A stretch of 64,000 nucleotides of DNA from Aliirhizobium smilacinae (GCF_006335145.1 NZ_VDMN01000005.1:310001-374000); one strand, 5' to 3'; shown: positions 1 to 9,089, counted from the first letter of the stretch. Numbers and translations: made by a program. Notes: generated from the letters alone by a model not told the origin.

Positions 1-20
1 CGTCGAGCCGCATCCCCATA

Positions 21-38
21 CCGGCCAGAGGAGGCCGG
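21..38. other. GC-rich hairpin just upstream of nirV
   Basis: The arms CCGGCC (21-26) and GGCCGG (33-38) enclose a 6-nt loop. No T-run follows, so it is not an intrinsic terminator. It could stabilise or process a nirK-nirV transcript; this is inference only. Confidence 0.3.
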
Positions 39-57
39 ACGAGGATCGGAGGATCCT

Positions 58-954
58 ATGACAATCCCCAGAGTTGCTTTTCTGCATAATGCGCTCGCTT
101 CGATTATCCTTCCGGTGGCACTTATTGCGGGGCTAGCAAGCGCAATTGGTTTCCAGTCCGGATTATTGCCGAGGCGTGGATCCAGCGGCTTTATACCCGT
201 AACGGTCAACATACCTGCGGGTCGCTTGGCGTATCGCCAAAGCGGAGAGTTCTTTCGCAATGGCCTCGTCGTCGATGCACCGATGACTGAAACTATCCAG
301 CGATCACTGGAGATCACGAAATATCAGGTGAGCACCGAGAACTATGATCGGTGCGTGACGGAGGGTTTCTGCATTCGCCGGGAGACCTCTACGCCATCAC
401 GTGCAGATTTGCCTGCAAACGGTGTGAGTTTCGATGACGCCGTCGCCTATGCCCGTTGGCTCTCGGACAAGACGGGAGAGATTTGGCGATTGCCGAAGGT
501 TGAAGAACTGGCCTTCGCTGCGGGCTCGAAGTATCCCGATGATGCGCTTGGCATCGATCCTCGCAGCAAGAACCCTGCGTTGCGTTGGCTGGCGGATTAC
601 GAACGCGAGACCGCGCGCAAGGCGTCCCGCATTCCCAATCCGCAACCCTATGGAAGTTTCGGCGAGAATGAACACGGCCTTGCCGATTTTGGAGGAAACG
701 TCTGGGAATGGACATCTACCTGTCTGCGCAGGGTCACGCTGGACAGGTACTCCAAGCCGGTATCTCAAGTCGAAAGCTGCGGCATTTATATCGCAACTGG
801 AAAACATAGCTCGCCTTTAAGCGCATTCATTCGTGAGCCAAAAGGCGGTGGTTGCTCGGTGGGGGCGCCGCCGGATAATGTTGGGTTTCGTCTCGTGCGC
901 GACAAGCGCTGGTATGCACCGCTGCTCTTTGCCATTTTGGGCCGGCCGATGTAG
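58..954 (+). CDS. nirV: NirV-like formylglycine-generating-enzyme-fold protein
   Basis: A 298-residue protein with an N-terminal membrane anchor or signal segment (about residues 10-33) followed by a SUMF1/FGE-sulfatase (C-type-lectin-like) domain. The family hallmarks GGNVWEWTS (about 210-220) and NVGFRLVR near the C-terminus are present. In rhizobia and Brucella a protein of this type, NirV, is encoded directly after the copper nitrite reductase gene nirK and next to nnrR, and the next gene here is an NnrR-type regulator. The biochemical role of NirV is not settled; a maturation role for NirK is the usual suggestion. A GGAGGATCCT ribosome-binding region precedes the ATG. An open frame ending in TGA at 59-61, overlapping this start, may be the 3' end of the upstream gene, which lies outside the window, so nirK itself cannot be confirmed. 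Confidence 0.8.
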   Translation: MTIPRVAFLHNALASIILPVALIAGLASAIGFQSGLLPRRGSSGFIPVTVNIPAGRLAYRQSGEFFRNGLVVDAPMTETIQRSLEITKYQVSTENYDRCVTEGFCIRRETSTPSRADLPANGVSFDDAVAYARWLSDKTGEIWRLPKVEELAFAAGSKYPDDALGIDPRSKNPALRWLADYERETARKASRIPNPQPYGSFGENEHGLADFGGNVWEWTSTCLRRVTLDRYSKPVSQVESCGIYIATGKHSSPLSAFIREPKGGGCSVGAPPDNVGFRLVRDKRWYAPLLFAILGRPM

Positions 955-1050
955 CGTGACATAGCCCGATTCCCTTGGGGAGAGGAGAGTAGGCTGTGTA
1001 TCCGCTATAAATGCGACCTGACTGGCTTCTCAGCGAGGAATAAGCCTGCC

Positions 1051-1755
1051 TTGAAAATCGACCGTTCGCTTATCCGATCCATTTCACTTTTCGATCTTAT
1101 GCCGGACGAAGAACTCGATCGCTTGCTGCAGCACGCTTCGGCTCGCCGTTTTGCTCAGGGCGAGGCAGTCTTCGAGCAAGGCGGTGCTGCCAGCAGCTTT
1201 TATCTTCTGCTCCATGGACGCTTGAAGGTCACGCAGGTGACGGAAGACGGGCAGCAGATCATCGTGCGGGTTGTGCATCCCGGCGATCTGTTCGGCTTTG
1301 CCAGAGCGCTGCAACGTGTGGATTATCCTGGCACGGCGATTGCCGTCGCTGAAAGCGTGACTTTGTGCTGGCCGACGGAACTGTGGCCGAATTTCGTTGA
1401 GCATAATCCGCGCCTCGCCGTGACCGCCATGCAGACCATCGGTGAGAGGTTGGAGGAGGCACATGTACGCATTCGCGAAATGTCCACCGAGGAAGTGGAG
1501 CGTCGCGTTGCCCATACCGTTCTTCGCCTCGCCAATAAGGCGGGGAAGAAGGAAGAGAGTGGCATCCGCATCGATTTTCTGATTTCTCGCCAAGATATTG
1601 CCGAAATGACTGGCACGACCTTACATACCGTTTCGCGAATTCTGAGTGCCTGGGAGCAAATGGGGTTCGTTCTGGGCGGACGACAGAAGCTCTTCGTTAA
1701 AGATATCCTCGCGCTTGAACAAATTGCAAAGGGCGAATTTCAGCGACGAAGGTAA
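1051..1755 (+). CDS. nnrR: Crp/Fnr-family regulator, NnrR type (nitric oxide responsive)
   Basis: A 234-residue protein with an N-terminal cyclic-nucleotide-binding-like beta-roll (about 15-130, with the GDLFGFARALQ turn) and a C-terminal winged helix-turn-helix (ISRQDIAEMTGTTLHTVSRI, about 177-197). The N-terminus lacks the cysteine cluster of oxygen-sensing Fnr proteins. In Rhizobiaceae such a protein beside nirK-nirV is NnrR, which activates nir and nor genes in response to nitric oxide. The frame opens with TTG preceded by GAGGAAT, and no ATG lies near the expected N-terminus. The NnrR assignment rests on family plus neighbourhood; DNR-type relatives are the alternative. Confidence 0.78.
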   Translation: MKIDRSLIRSISLFDLMPDEELDRLLQHASARRFAQGEAVFEQGGAASSFYLLLHGRLKVTQVTEDGQQIIVRVVHPGDLFGFARALQRVDYPGTAIAVAESVTLCWPTELWPNFVEHNPRLAVTAMQTIGERLEEAHVRIREMSTEEVERRVAHTVLRLANKAGKKEESGIRIDFLISRQDIAEMTGTTLHTVSRILSAWEQMGFVLGGRQKLFVKDILALEQIAKGEFQRRR

Positions 1756-1797
1756 CGGCTGCACCGATTATCGGGTTGGTCCTAATCCGGAAGCGAA

Positions 1798-2040
1798 TTG
1801 CGATTGAGAAACGTCTCTGATGCCTTTCCGCGGTGCTTATCCATTTTTATGTTGGAGGCATCCGAACGTCGCGCTGAGGAAGCATTGCTCAACTGGTCTA
1901 TCTTCAAAGTGTCTCCCGAAGTCTATATTGAATACCTGGCCCGGCTTGATGTTCCCGCGCATAGCAATGAACATTTGAAACGCACCATTTCCAGCTCTTC
2001 CGCTTCGATGTGGGCGACGTTGCGCGTGAAACTGCCCTGA
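1798..2040 (+). pseudogene. Relic of a DUF1778 (TacA-like) antitoxin, N-terminus missing
   Basis: The translation contains FMLEASERRAEEALLNWSIF followed by SPEVYIEYLARLDVPAHSNEHLKR. These segments match the C-terminal half of DUF1778 antitoxins (FMLEAA-REAE-VLLDQ-F, FLAALD-PP-PNE-LRR). The N-terminal ribbon-helix-helix half is absent, the terminal W/E tail is altered, and no GNAT toxin gene follows. The open frame starts with a weak codon and has no clear ribosome-binding site. I read it as the leftover of a deleted toxin-antitoxin module between nnrR and the next operon. The sequence from 2041 to 2110 shows nothing else recognisable. Confidence 0.5.
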
Positions 2041-2118
2041 ATGCATGTGCCGTCTTGGTGACGCAGAAGAATTTTCCCCTTCACTCATCGCAATCGCAAA
2101 TATCGCCCTTCATTATCT

Positions 2119-2137
2119 ATTAAATCAGTAGACAAAT
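2119..2137 (+). promoter_or_regulatory. Putative sulfur-regulon operator (ATTAAATCAGTAGACAAAT)
   Basis: A near-palindrome embedded in TCTATTAAATCAGTAGA lies about 35-50 bp upstream of the first monooxygenase start. It matches 15 of 19 positions of a site upstream of the Aap-like operon (23645-23663), and its core AAATYAGTAGA recurs at 19680 and, inverted, at 24291. Repetition upstream of four separate loci supports a shared regulator. The identity of that regulator is inference. Confidence 0.5.
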
Positions 2138-2171
2138 GGGTGCATGTTAAAGGTGTGGCGTGAGGTCGCAG

Positions 2172-3167
2172 ATGTACAACTTAAGCCTGCTCGATAAAAG
2201 CCCGATTACAGATGGACAGACGGCGGACGGCGCTTTATCGGCGACAATCAATCTGGCTAAACGGGCTGAAGCTTTAGGATATAAACGCTTCTGGGTCGCA
2301 GAGCATCACGGATCGACCGAGTTGGCGAGTTCTGCGCCGGAGGTTCTGGTGTCCTGGATTCTTGCCAACACCTCCAGCATCCGTGTGGGTTCCGGTGGCG
2401 TCATGCTGCAGCATTACAGCCCGTTCAAAGTCGCGGAAGCGTTCAACCTCCTGTCGTCTCTGGCTCCGGGCCGCGTTGATCTTGGTATCGGAAAGGCGCC
2501 TGGTGGCCTTCCTAAGGCAACTGTCGCCTTGCAGGTTTACCGGGCGGAAAAGCCGGAATTCGAGACGCAGCTGTCTGATCTGACATCCATTCTCGACAAT
2601 TCCATTGCCACACAGAGAGATTCCTCCTTGGCCTTCGCGGGGCCCCAGCCTCCGGTCACGGCGGAACGCTTTCTGCTGGGAGCAAGTCCAGGCAGCGCGC
2701 AACTGGCCGCCCGGCAAGGCTGGAATTTCGTTTTTGCCGGCCATCTCAACGGTGATCCGGAAAATCTGCGCCTCAGTCTCGAAACCTATCGTCAGGAAAG
2801 TGGTGGGCGTGCGCCCATCCTGGCGCTTGCAGCATATGCATCCGAGAGCGCTTCCGACGCCGCAGAACAAGTCTCGGGGCTGAAGGTTTTCAAAGTGTTT
2901 CTAGACAATGGGCAATCGGTCAGTCTCGGCCGGCGCGACCAGGCAGAGGAGTTCGCGCAGCAGGCGGGTGCCAAGACCTACCGTATCGAGGAACGCAAGC
3001 CGAGTGTGCTTCACGGAACGTCGGATGACATCCACGCCGAACTGTCGCGGCTGGCCGCAACCTTCGGCATCGAAGAGTTCATTCTGGAGCCACCGGCAGT
3101 GGGCGCGGACCGGCGGCTTTCATCCATCGAACTTCTGTCCCGCAAGCCGCTCTCTGCGGCTGCCTGA
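2172..3167 (+). CDS. LLM-class (luciferase-like) flavin-dependent monooxygenase, CmoO/YtmO-like
   Basis: A 331-residue single-domain bacterial luciferase-like TIM-barrel protein. The N-terminus MYNLSLLDKSPI, the segment YKRFWVAEHHGS (about 40-50), the RVGSGGVMLQHYSP turn and the SLAPGRVDLGIGKAPG loop are typical of the LLM class related to Bacillus YtmO. These enzymes use reduced FMN supplied by a reductase. I chose ATG 2172 over GTG 2160 because family members begin at this motif and GAGGT sits 6 nt upstream. It is the first gene of a long colinear run with a second flavin monooxygenase, a deacylase and an acetyltransferase, which suggests a role in dealkylating an S-substituted cysteine derivative. 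The substrate is not determinable from sequence. Confidence 0.8.
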   Translation: MYNLSLLDKSPITDGQTADGALSATINLAKRAEALGYKRFWVAEHHGSTELASSAPEVLVSWILANTSSIRVGSGGVMLQHYSPFKVAEAFNLLSSLAPGRVDLGIGKAPGGLPKATVALQVYRAEKPEFETQLSDLTSILDNSIATQRDSSLAFAGPQPPVTAERFLLGASPGSAQLAARQGWNFVFAGHLNGDPENLRLSLETYRQESGGRAPILALAAYASESASDAAEQVSGLKVFKVFLDNGQSVSLGRRDQAEEFAQQAGAKTYRIEERKPSVLHGTSDDIHAELSRLAATFGIEEFILEPPAVGADRRLSSIELLSRKPLSAAA

Positions 3168-3185
3168 TTTAAAGGAGAGAGTGTC

Positions 3186-4523
3186 ATGAGCAGGAAGATC
3201 AATTTCGGCATCATGCTGCAGGGTGCCGGCGGCCATATGAATTCCTGGCGCCACCCGAAAAGCCCTGTCGATGCAAGTGTCAATCTCGAGTTCTTCAAGA
3301 CGACTGCCCTCAAGGCAGAGGCGGCTGGTGTCGCCTTTGCCTTCGTCGCGGACGGGCTCTACATCAACGAAAAGTCCATTCCGCACTTCCTCAACCGTTT
3401 CGAACCGCTGACCATCTTGTCCGCGCTTGCGACAGTGACAACCAGGATCGGTCTGGCGGGCACGGTTTCCACCTCCTACAGCGATCCCTTCACCATCGCC
3501 CGGCAATTCGCCTCGCTCGATCTCATCAGCGGCGGCCGCGCCGGCTGGAACGCCGTGACGACGCCGCTGGAGGGCACTGCCAGGAATTACAGCCGCAGCC
3601 ACCCCGAACATGCGCTTCGTTATGAAATCGCCGACGAATATCTCGAAGTGATCAAGGGGCTTTGGGACAGCTGGGATGACGATGCCTTTCCGCGCGATCG
3701 CGACAGCGGCAAATTCTTCGACCAGGAAAAGCTGCATACGCTTGGCCACAAGGGACGCTTTTTCCAGGTGGAGGGGCCGCTGAACATCCAGCGTTCGCCC
3801 CAGGGGCAGCCGGTGATATTCCAGGCGGGTTCATCGGACGCCGGGATAGGTCTCGCCGGCCGGCATGCCGACGCCGTCTTCACCAACGGTGTATCACTCG
3901 AGGAAAACCGCACGTTTTCGCAACGCGTAAAGCAGGCTGCAGTGGCCCACGGTCGCTCTGCCGAGCATGTGCAGATCTTTCCGGGCATCGGTCCGATCGT
4001 TGGTTCTACACAGGCCGATGCCGAGGAAAAATATGAAACCATCCGTAACCTGATCTCGATCGATGAAGCGCTCGCCTATCTTGGTCGTTTTTTCGACCAC
4101 CACGATTTCAGCACCTATGATCTGGACGCACCGTTTCCCGAGCTCGGCGATATCGGCAAGAACAGCTTTCGCTCGACGACCGACCGTATCAAACGTGTGG
4201 CGCAGGAGAAGGGACAGACCCTTCGGGAGGCGGCTCTTAATGCTGCTACGCCGAGGGAAGGTTTTGTCGGTACTCCGGATGTCGTGGCTTCCAAGCTTAT
4301 CGAATGGTTCGATAATGGCGCAGCCGACGGGTTTATTCTCGGCTTTCCGGTGATTGCCGAGGGGCTGGACGATTTCGTTCAACACGTACTGCCCATCCTG
4401 CAGCAGCGTGGTTATTTCGATCCGCAACTGCAGGGCCGGACCCTTCGCGACAATCTCGGGCTTCCCTACAAGGAGAGCGTCTACAAGGCTGGTGACCAGG
4501 AAACGGAAAAGGCCAGGGCCTGA
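3186..4523 (+). CDS. NtaA/SnaA/DszA-family FMNH2-dependent monooxygenase, CmoJ/YtnJ-like
   Basis: A 445-residue two-component flavin monooxygenase. The N-terminus KINFGIMLQGAGGHMNSWRH, the motif RIGLAGTVSTSYSDPFTIAR (about 91-110), SGGRAGWNAVTT (about 117-128) and PVIFQAGSSDAGIGLA (about 212-227) are hallmarks of the nitrilotriacetate/DszA/SnaA group. It starts 18 nt after the preceding LLM gene with AAAGGAGAG before the ATG. In Bacillus the homologous YtnJ (CmoJ) is reported to dealkylate N-acetylated S-alkylcysteine, and the flanking acetyltransferase and M20 deacylase genes match that pathway. Other members oxidise nitrilotriacetate or organosulfur compounds, so the substrate remains an inference. 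Confidence 0.85.
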   Translation: MSRKINFGIMLQGAGGHMNSWRHPKSPVDASVNLEFFKTTALKAEAAGVAFAFVADGLYINEKSIPHFLNRFEPLTILSALATVTTRIGLAGTVSTSYSDPFTIARQFASLDLISGGRAGWNAVTTPLEGTARNYSRSHPEHALRYEIADEYLEVIKGLWDSWDDDAFPRDRDSGKFFDQEKLHTLGHKGRFFQVEGPLNIQRSPQGQPVIFQAGSSDAGIGLAGRHADAVFTNGVSLEENRTFSQRVKQAAVAHGRSAEHVQIFPGIGPIVGSTQADAEEKYETIRNLISIDEALAYLGRFFDHHDFSTYDLDAPFPELGDIGKNSFRSTTDRIKRVAQEKGQTLREAALNAATPREGFVGTPDVVASKLIEWFDNGAADGFILGFPVIAEGLDDFVQHVLPILQQRGYFDPQLQGRTLRDNLGLPYKESVYKAGDQETEKARA

Positions 4524-4586
4524 CATTTTGACAAGGTGAAACGGCCGGCCTTCGAGGCTCGGCGCAACCTTTGGAAAGCAACAATC

Positions 4587-5774
4587 ATGAATATTCATGT
4601 TGACGGCGCGCGTTCTCGCGACGACGCCGAACGGCTGATCCTTGCCTCGATCAATGAGTTCATCGACATCCGCCGGGACCTGCATCAGTACCCTGAGCTA
4701 TCGTTTCACGAGAAGCGTACGGCCCGCATTATCGCGAAATATCTTCTCTCTTATGGGTACGAGGTGATGGAGGGTGTCGGCGGATACGGCGTTGTCGCCA
4801 CCCTCCGCCGAGGCTCTGGTCATAGGCGGATCGGCATTCGTGCCGACATTGATGCGCTGCCGATCGAGGAGACCACTGGGCTTTCCTATTCAAGCCGCAA
4901 TCCTGATGTCATGCATGCCTGCGGCCATGACGGGCACACCACCATCCTGCTCGCAGCTGCGCGTTATCTGGCAGAGCATGGCCGTTTTTCGGGAACCTTG
5001 ACGCTGATCTTCCAGCCGGCCGAAGAAGTGGGCGCAGGTGCCCGCAAGATGATTGAGGATCGACTGTTCGAACGGTTTCCGGTCGATGCGGTCTTCGGCC
5101 TGCATAACTGGCCGGGCGTCGCGACGGGCCAGTTCGGTTTCGTCGAGGGGCCGGCGATGGCGTCGGTCGATCAGGCGCTGATCAGGATCATCGGCAAGGG
5201 GGGGCACGGAGCTTCCCCGCATGAGACGGTCGATCCGGTTCTGGCCTCTGCGTCCTTCATCACGGCGCTGCAAAGCATCGTCGCCCGCAACGTAGATCCG
5301 CTTGAAATGGCGGTGCTGACGGTCGGGTCGATCCACGGCGGCTCAGCATCCAACGTCATCCCGGAAAGTGTCGAGCTGAAATTGACGGCCCGCGCCTATT
5401 CTCCTGCCGTTCGCGACAAGCTGGAGGCGCGGGTCCCGGCTCTTGCGCGGGCCCAGGCGGAAAGTTTCGGTGCGGAAGCGGAGGTCAATTACCGACGCGG
5501 CTTCCCACCGGTTATCAATCACGTCGAAGAGACACGGCTCGCCCGCCGTGTCGCCGAGGAGAATTTCCCTTCGGAACAAATTGCCGGCAGTTTCAGGCCA
5601 CGCACGGCAAGCGAGGATTTTGCCTACATGCTGCAGGAACGGCCGGGTTCCTACCTGTTCGTCGGCAACGGCGACAGCGCCCCGCTGCACAGCCCGCTCT
5701 ACAATTTTAACGACGAGATCATCGCGCCCGCTGCCCGCTACTGGGCACGGCTCGCCGAAACCTTCCTCTCATGA
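4587..5774 (+). CDS. M20-family amidohydrolase / N-acyl-amino-acid deacylase, SndB/YtnL-like
   Basis: A 395-residue metal-dependent amidohydrolase of the M20D (hippurate hydrolase, IAA-amino acid hydrolase) family. Visible motifs are MHACGHDGHTTILLAAARYL (metal ligands, about 102-121), FQPAEEVGAGARKM (about 138-151), GLHNWPG (about 171-177) and TASEDFAYMLQE near the C-terminus. GTG 4536 gives a longer frame, but ATG 4587 fits the family N-terminus. In the S-alkylcysteine scheme this enzyme would remove the N-acetyl group after dealkylation. It lies between the CmoJ-like monooxygenase and the GNAT gene, as the pathway predicts. A hippurate-type hydrolase of other acyl amino acids is the alternative. 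Confidence 0.85.
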   Translation: MNIHVDGARSRDDAERLILASINEFIDIRRDLHQYPELSFHEKRTARIIAKYLLSYGYEVMEGVGGYGVVATLRRGSGHRRIGIRADIDALPIEETTGLSYSSRNPDVMHACGHDGHTTILLAAARYLAEHGRFSGTLTLIFQPAEEVGAGARKMIEDRLFERFPVDAVFGLHNWPGVATGQFGFVEGPAMASVDQALIRIIGKGGHGASPHETVDPVLASASFITALQSIVARNVDPLEMAVLTVGSIHGGSASNVIPESVELKLTARAYSPAVRDKLEARVPALARAQAESFGAEAEVNYRRGFPPVINHVEETRLARRVAEENFPSEQIAGSFRPRTASEDFAYMLQERPGSYLFVGNGDSAPLHSPLYNFNDEIIAPAARYWARLAETFLS

Positions 5775-5798
5775 TTGGCCGACAAAGGAGTGATAACC

Positions 5799-6338
5799 GT
5801 GAGTGATCGCTTTTATTACACGACACCGCTCGACCCGCTGGCAGGGCCGCTGATCGAGGAACTGACCTTCGAATACGACAGCCGTTACGGCGACTTTTTC
5901 GATGCCGAGGGCGCGAAGAAGGAAATGAACAGATATGCCCCTGACGTCTTCGCTCCGCCGAACGGCAATTTCGTTCTGCTTCTGCGTGACGGTCAGGCGA
6001 TCGCCGGCGGTGCGTTCATGCGGCACGAAGATGATAGAACGACGGAGTTCAAGCGTGTCTGGACCCATTCGGACTATCGGCGGCAGGGGCTGGCAAAACG
6101 TGTTCTGGTCGAGCTTGAGGAACAGGCGGTGCGGCAGGGCTATGTCCGTGTCTATCTGACAACTGGCTTCCGTCAGCCGGAAGCGGTTGCTCTCTATCTG
6201 ACCAACGGTTATTCCGCGCTTTTCGACACCACCGCGGATCCACAGACCATTCGCACACTGCCATTCGAGAAATCGCTCGATTTCGGCAATTACCAAGCCC
6301 TCGGCGCTGCATCGTTCGGCGTGAGCGCGGCATCATGA
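5799..6338 (+). CDS. GNAT-family N-acetyltransferase, SnaA/YtmI-like role
   Basis: A 179-residue Gcn5-related acetyltransferase. The acetyl-CoA pyrophosphate loop is seen as YRRQGLAKRVLVELEEQA, with the conserved LYLTNGYSAL motif after it. I chose GTG 5799 because AAAGGAG (5784-5790) sits 8 nt upstream; the TTG at 5775 has no such signal. The gene overlaps the next (ATG at 6335) by 4 nt, so the two are translationally coupled. In the Bacillus S-alkylcysteine operon a GNAT enzyme N-acetylates the substrate before monooxygenation. The position here between deacylase and transporter genes supports an equivalent role. Antibiotic or amine acetylation cannot be excluded from sequence alone. Confidence 0.78.
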   Translation: MSDRFYYTTPLDPLAGPLIEELTFEYDSRYGDFFDAEGAKKEMNRYAPDVFAPPNGNFVLLLRDGQAIAGGAFMRHEDDRTTEFKRVWTHSDYRRQGLAKRVLVELEEQAVRQGYVRVYLTTGFRQPEAVALYLTNGYSALFDTTADPQTIRTLPFEKSLDFGNYQALGAASFGVSAAS

Positions 6339-8122
6339 CAGTTACCGCGGATTTCAACGATGCTCGCGCCGGATCCGGCGAGGTCATCAAGCCGGTGAAT
6401 GGCGACTACTCGCACTACCGAATTGTCCCGGCCCGCTATCCGGCGCGCACCGTCGGCACAGTCCTCGCGGTCGTCCTCATCGTGGCGACCCTGCATTCCG
6501 TGCTCGGGAACGAGCGTTGGGGATGGGGTGTGTTTGCCGAATGGTTCTTCGCCGAACCGGTTCTGGTCGGCCTGGGGCGGACCCTGCTTCTGACACTGCT
6601 CGGCGCATTCTTCGGTTTCATCCTGGGGACGGGGCTGGCACTTGCCCGCGTTTCGGGCTCTCCGCTTCTGTCCGGTGTTTCATGGACCTATGTGTGGATT
6701 TTCCGCTCAATCCCGTTGATCGTGCTTCTGCTGATCCTCAACAATCTCGGCTATCTCTATGAGACGATCACCATCGGCGTACCTTACACGGGCATCAATT
6801 TCATCAGCTGGAATACGACGCAGCTAATCACACCGTTTGCTGCCGCCGTGCTGGGGCTGGCGCTGCATGCGGCGGCATTTTCCTCGGAGATCGTCCGAGG
6901 CGGCATTCTCTCCGTCGATCAGGGGCAGCTTGAAGCTGCGGCCGCTCTCAGCCTTCCGCGCCGCCGGCAGTTCTCCCGCATCGTCCTGCCGCAAGCCATG
7001 CGCAGCATTCTTCCGACAGGTTTCAACGAAATCATCCTGCTCGCGAAAGGTACGTCTCAGGTCTATATCCTGGCGCTACCGGAGCTTTTCTACACGATCC
7101 AGATCATCTATCGCCGCAATCTGGAAGTCATTCCGCTGCTGATGGTGGCGACGGTCTGGTATCTGGTCATCCTGACGGTGCTGTCGATCATCCAGCATCA
7201 GATCGAGCGTCATTATTCTCGCGGTGCGCTGCGCAATCCGCCGCCTTCGGTCTTCTCGCACCTGTATCGTCGTCTGGTGAAGCCGAAGGAAGGCGCTCCC
7301 GCCGCCTATGTGCCTGCGGCAGCGACGACGAAGGTTGTCCGCCGCAGCCCGTTGCAGGCCCGTGGCGGCGAGGTGACGATCCACGGCGTCTCCAAGAGTT
7401 ACGGCTCGCTGAAGGTTCTGGACGATGTCACCCTCAAGGTTCCGGTCGGCAGCGTCACGACCATTCTCGGCCAATCGGGTTCCGGAAAATCGACGCTGCT
7501 GCGTTCGATCAACCATCTGGAACGCGTCGATGCCGGTTTCATCGCCATCGACGGTGAGTTGATCGGTTATCGGCAGGATGGTCAGACACTCTACGAGCTG
7601 AAGGAGAAGGAGATTCTCAAACGCCGGGTCGAAGTCGGCATGGTGTTCCAGAATTTCAACCTCTTCCCACACCTGACCGCCGTCGAAAATATTGCCGAGG
7701 CACCGGTCACAGTACGCGGCCTGTCTCGTGAACAGGCAGAGGCAGAAGCGCTCGATCTTCTCGCCCGTGTTGGACTTGCCGACAAGGCACATGCCTATCC
7801 GCGCCAGCTTTCCGGTGGTCAGCAGCAGCGGGTTGCCATCGCGCGTGCGTTGGCGCTCAAGCCGAAAGTGCTGCTTTTCGACGAGCCGACGTCCGCGCTT
7901 GACCCGGAACTGGTCAACGAAGTGCTCGACGTCATCAAGGAACTCGCGCGCTCCGGCGCAACCCTCGTCATCGTCACCCACGAAATCGGCTTTGCCCGTG
8001 AAGTCTCCGATCAGGTCGTCTTCATGGAACAGGGCCGCATCCTTGAAACCGGCACGCCGGACAAGGTCTTCAGCCGGCCGGACCATCCGCGCACGGCCGC
8101 ATTCCTCGCCAAAGTTCTCTGA
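6335..8122 (+). CDS. Fused amino-acid ABC transporter permease and ATPase
   Basis: A single 595-residue polypeptide. Residues about 45-310 form a HisM/GlnP-type permease with several membrane helices and the EAA-type loop QGQLEAAAALSLPRRRQFSR. Residues about 345-595 form a polar-amino-acid ATPase with Walker A GQSGSGKST, the Q-loop VFQNFNLFPH, the signature LSGGQQQR, Walker B VLLFDEPTSALD and the H-loop VTHE. These are normally two proteins (TcyL/TcyN in the Bacillus cystine system). Two binding-protein genes follow. Inferred role: uptake of cystine or S-substituted cysteines into the salvage pathway. All ATPase motifs are intact. Confidence 0.88.
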   Translation: MTVTADFNDARAGSGEVIKPVNGDYSHYRIVPARYPARTVGTVLAVVLIVATLHSVLGNERWGWGVFAEWFFAEPVLVGLGRTLLLTLLGAFFGFILGTGLALARVSGSPLLSGVSWTYVWIFRSIPLIVLLLILNNLGYLYETITIGVPYTGINFISWNTTQLITPFAAAVLGLALHAAAFSSEIVRGGILSVDQGQLEAAAALSLPRRRQFSRIVLPQAMRSILPTGFNEIILLAKGTSQVYILALPELFYTIQIIYRRNLEVIPLLMVATVWYLVILTVLSIIQHQIERHYSRGALRNPPPSVFSHLYRRLVKPKEGAPAAYVPAAATTKVVRRSPLQARGGEVTIHGVSKSYGSLKVLDDVTLKVPVGSVTTILGQSGSGKSTLLRSINHLERVDAGFIAIDGELIGYRQDGQTLYELKEKEILKRRVEVGMVFQNFNLFPHLTAVENIAEAPVTVRGLSREQAEAEALDLLARVGLADKAHAYPRQLSGGQQQRVAIARALALKPKVLLFDEPTSALDPELVNEVLDVIKELARSGATLVIVTHEIGFAREVSDQVVFMEQGRILETGTPDKVFSRPDHPRTAAFLAKVL

Positions 8123-8150
8123 ACAATTTCAACGATAAGGAAGCACCAGG

Positions 8151-9089
8151 ATGTCGCATAGAAGCAGACTTCTCAGCATCGCAGTTGGCAGCCTTCTTTC
8201 GCTGTCGGCAGCGCTTGCCTCGACAGCATATGCGCAAGGCCTCGATCTTTCTCCCGAACAGAAGGATCGCGTCCGCGCGGAAAAGGTCGATGGCGCAGTC
8301 AAGCTCATCAGCCCGAACTACAAATTCGTGACCGCGGGCAAGTTCACCGTGGCATCTGTGCCCGGCAGCCTGCCATTCGCGGTCTACGGCAACGACACAG
8401 AGACGCCGGTCGGCGGTGAGCCCGACATTGCGCAGCTCGTAGCTGACAGCCTCGGCCTAGAACTTGAAATCATACCCGTCGCCTGGGCCGACTGGCCGCT
8501 CGGCATCGCCTCCGGCAAGTTCGATGCGGTGATCCACAACGTGACGGTAACCGAACTGCGCAAGGAAAAGCTCGATTTCTCGACCTATCGACACGACCTT
8601 CTCGGGTTCTACGTCGCCAATGACAGCAAGATTAAGGATATCAGCAAGCCGGAAGATGTCGCCGGATTGCGGGTCATCGTCGGCGCCAGCACCAACCAGG
8701 AGCAGATCCTTGTGCGCTGGAACGAAGCGAATGTCGCCAAGGGCCTGAAGCCGGTGGAGATCCAGTATTACGATGACGTGACGGTGCAGGACCTTGCTCT
8801 TCAGGCGGGGCGTGCGGACGCCTATCTCGGCCCCAATGCGATCTCGGCCTTCAAGGCGGGGCAGGGCAACAAGACACGTCTCGTCGGTACCTTTTCGGGC
8901 GGCTGGCCGGAAACGGCGGAAATCGCCGTGGCCACCAAGAAGGGGGCAGGGCTTGCGGATGCGATCACGTTTTCGCTGAACGCCCAGATCAAGAACGGCA
9001 ATTACGGCAAGGCGCTCGCCCGATGGAACCTGTCGGCAGAAGCTATCACCGAGTCACGCACCAATCCGCAAGGTTTGCCGAAAAGCTGA
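8151..9089 (+). CDS. Amino-acid ABC transporter periplasmic binding protein (first copy)
   Basis: A 312-residue class-II solute-binding protein with a Sec signal peptide (about 1-29, ending ASTAYA). Family features include PVGGEPDIAQLVADSLGLEL and the VTVTELRKEKLDFSTYR hinge (about 140-156). It follows the fused permease-ATPase by 28 nt and has AAGGAAGCACC upstream of its ATG. It is clearly paralogous to the next gene: both share SPEQ-RVR, VAWADWPLG, TELRKEK-DFSTYR, VGASTNQE-IL and ESRTNP-GLPK. The ligand is probably a cysteine derivative by context. The two copies may bind different ligands for one transporter. Confidence 0.85.
   Translation: MSHRSRLLSIAVGSLLSLSAALASTAYAQGLDLSPEQKDRVRAEKVDGAVKLISPNYKFVTAGKFTVASVPGSLPFAVYGNDTETPVGGEPDIAQLVADSLGLELEIIPVAWADWPLGIASGKFDAVIHNVTVTELRKEKLDFSTYRHDLLGFYVANDSKIKDISKPEDVAGLRVIVGASTNQEQILVRWNEANVAKGLKPVEIQYYDDVTVQDLALQAGRADAYLGPNAISAFKAGQGNKTRLVGTFSGGWPETAEIAVATKKGAGLADAITFSLNAQIKNGNYGKALARWNLSAEAITESRTNPQGLPKS

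Noticed and set aside
397..807. Long minus-strand frames opposite nirV (389-715, 397-807)
   Set aside because: They are antisense shadows of a well-supported gene, with no ribosome-binding site and arginine/cysteine-rich translations.
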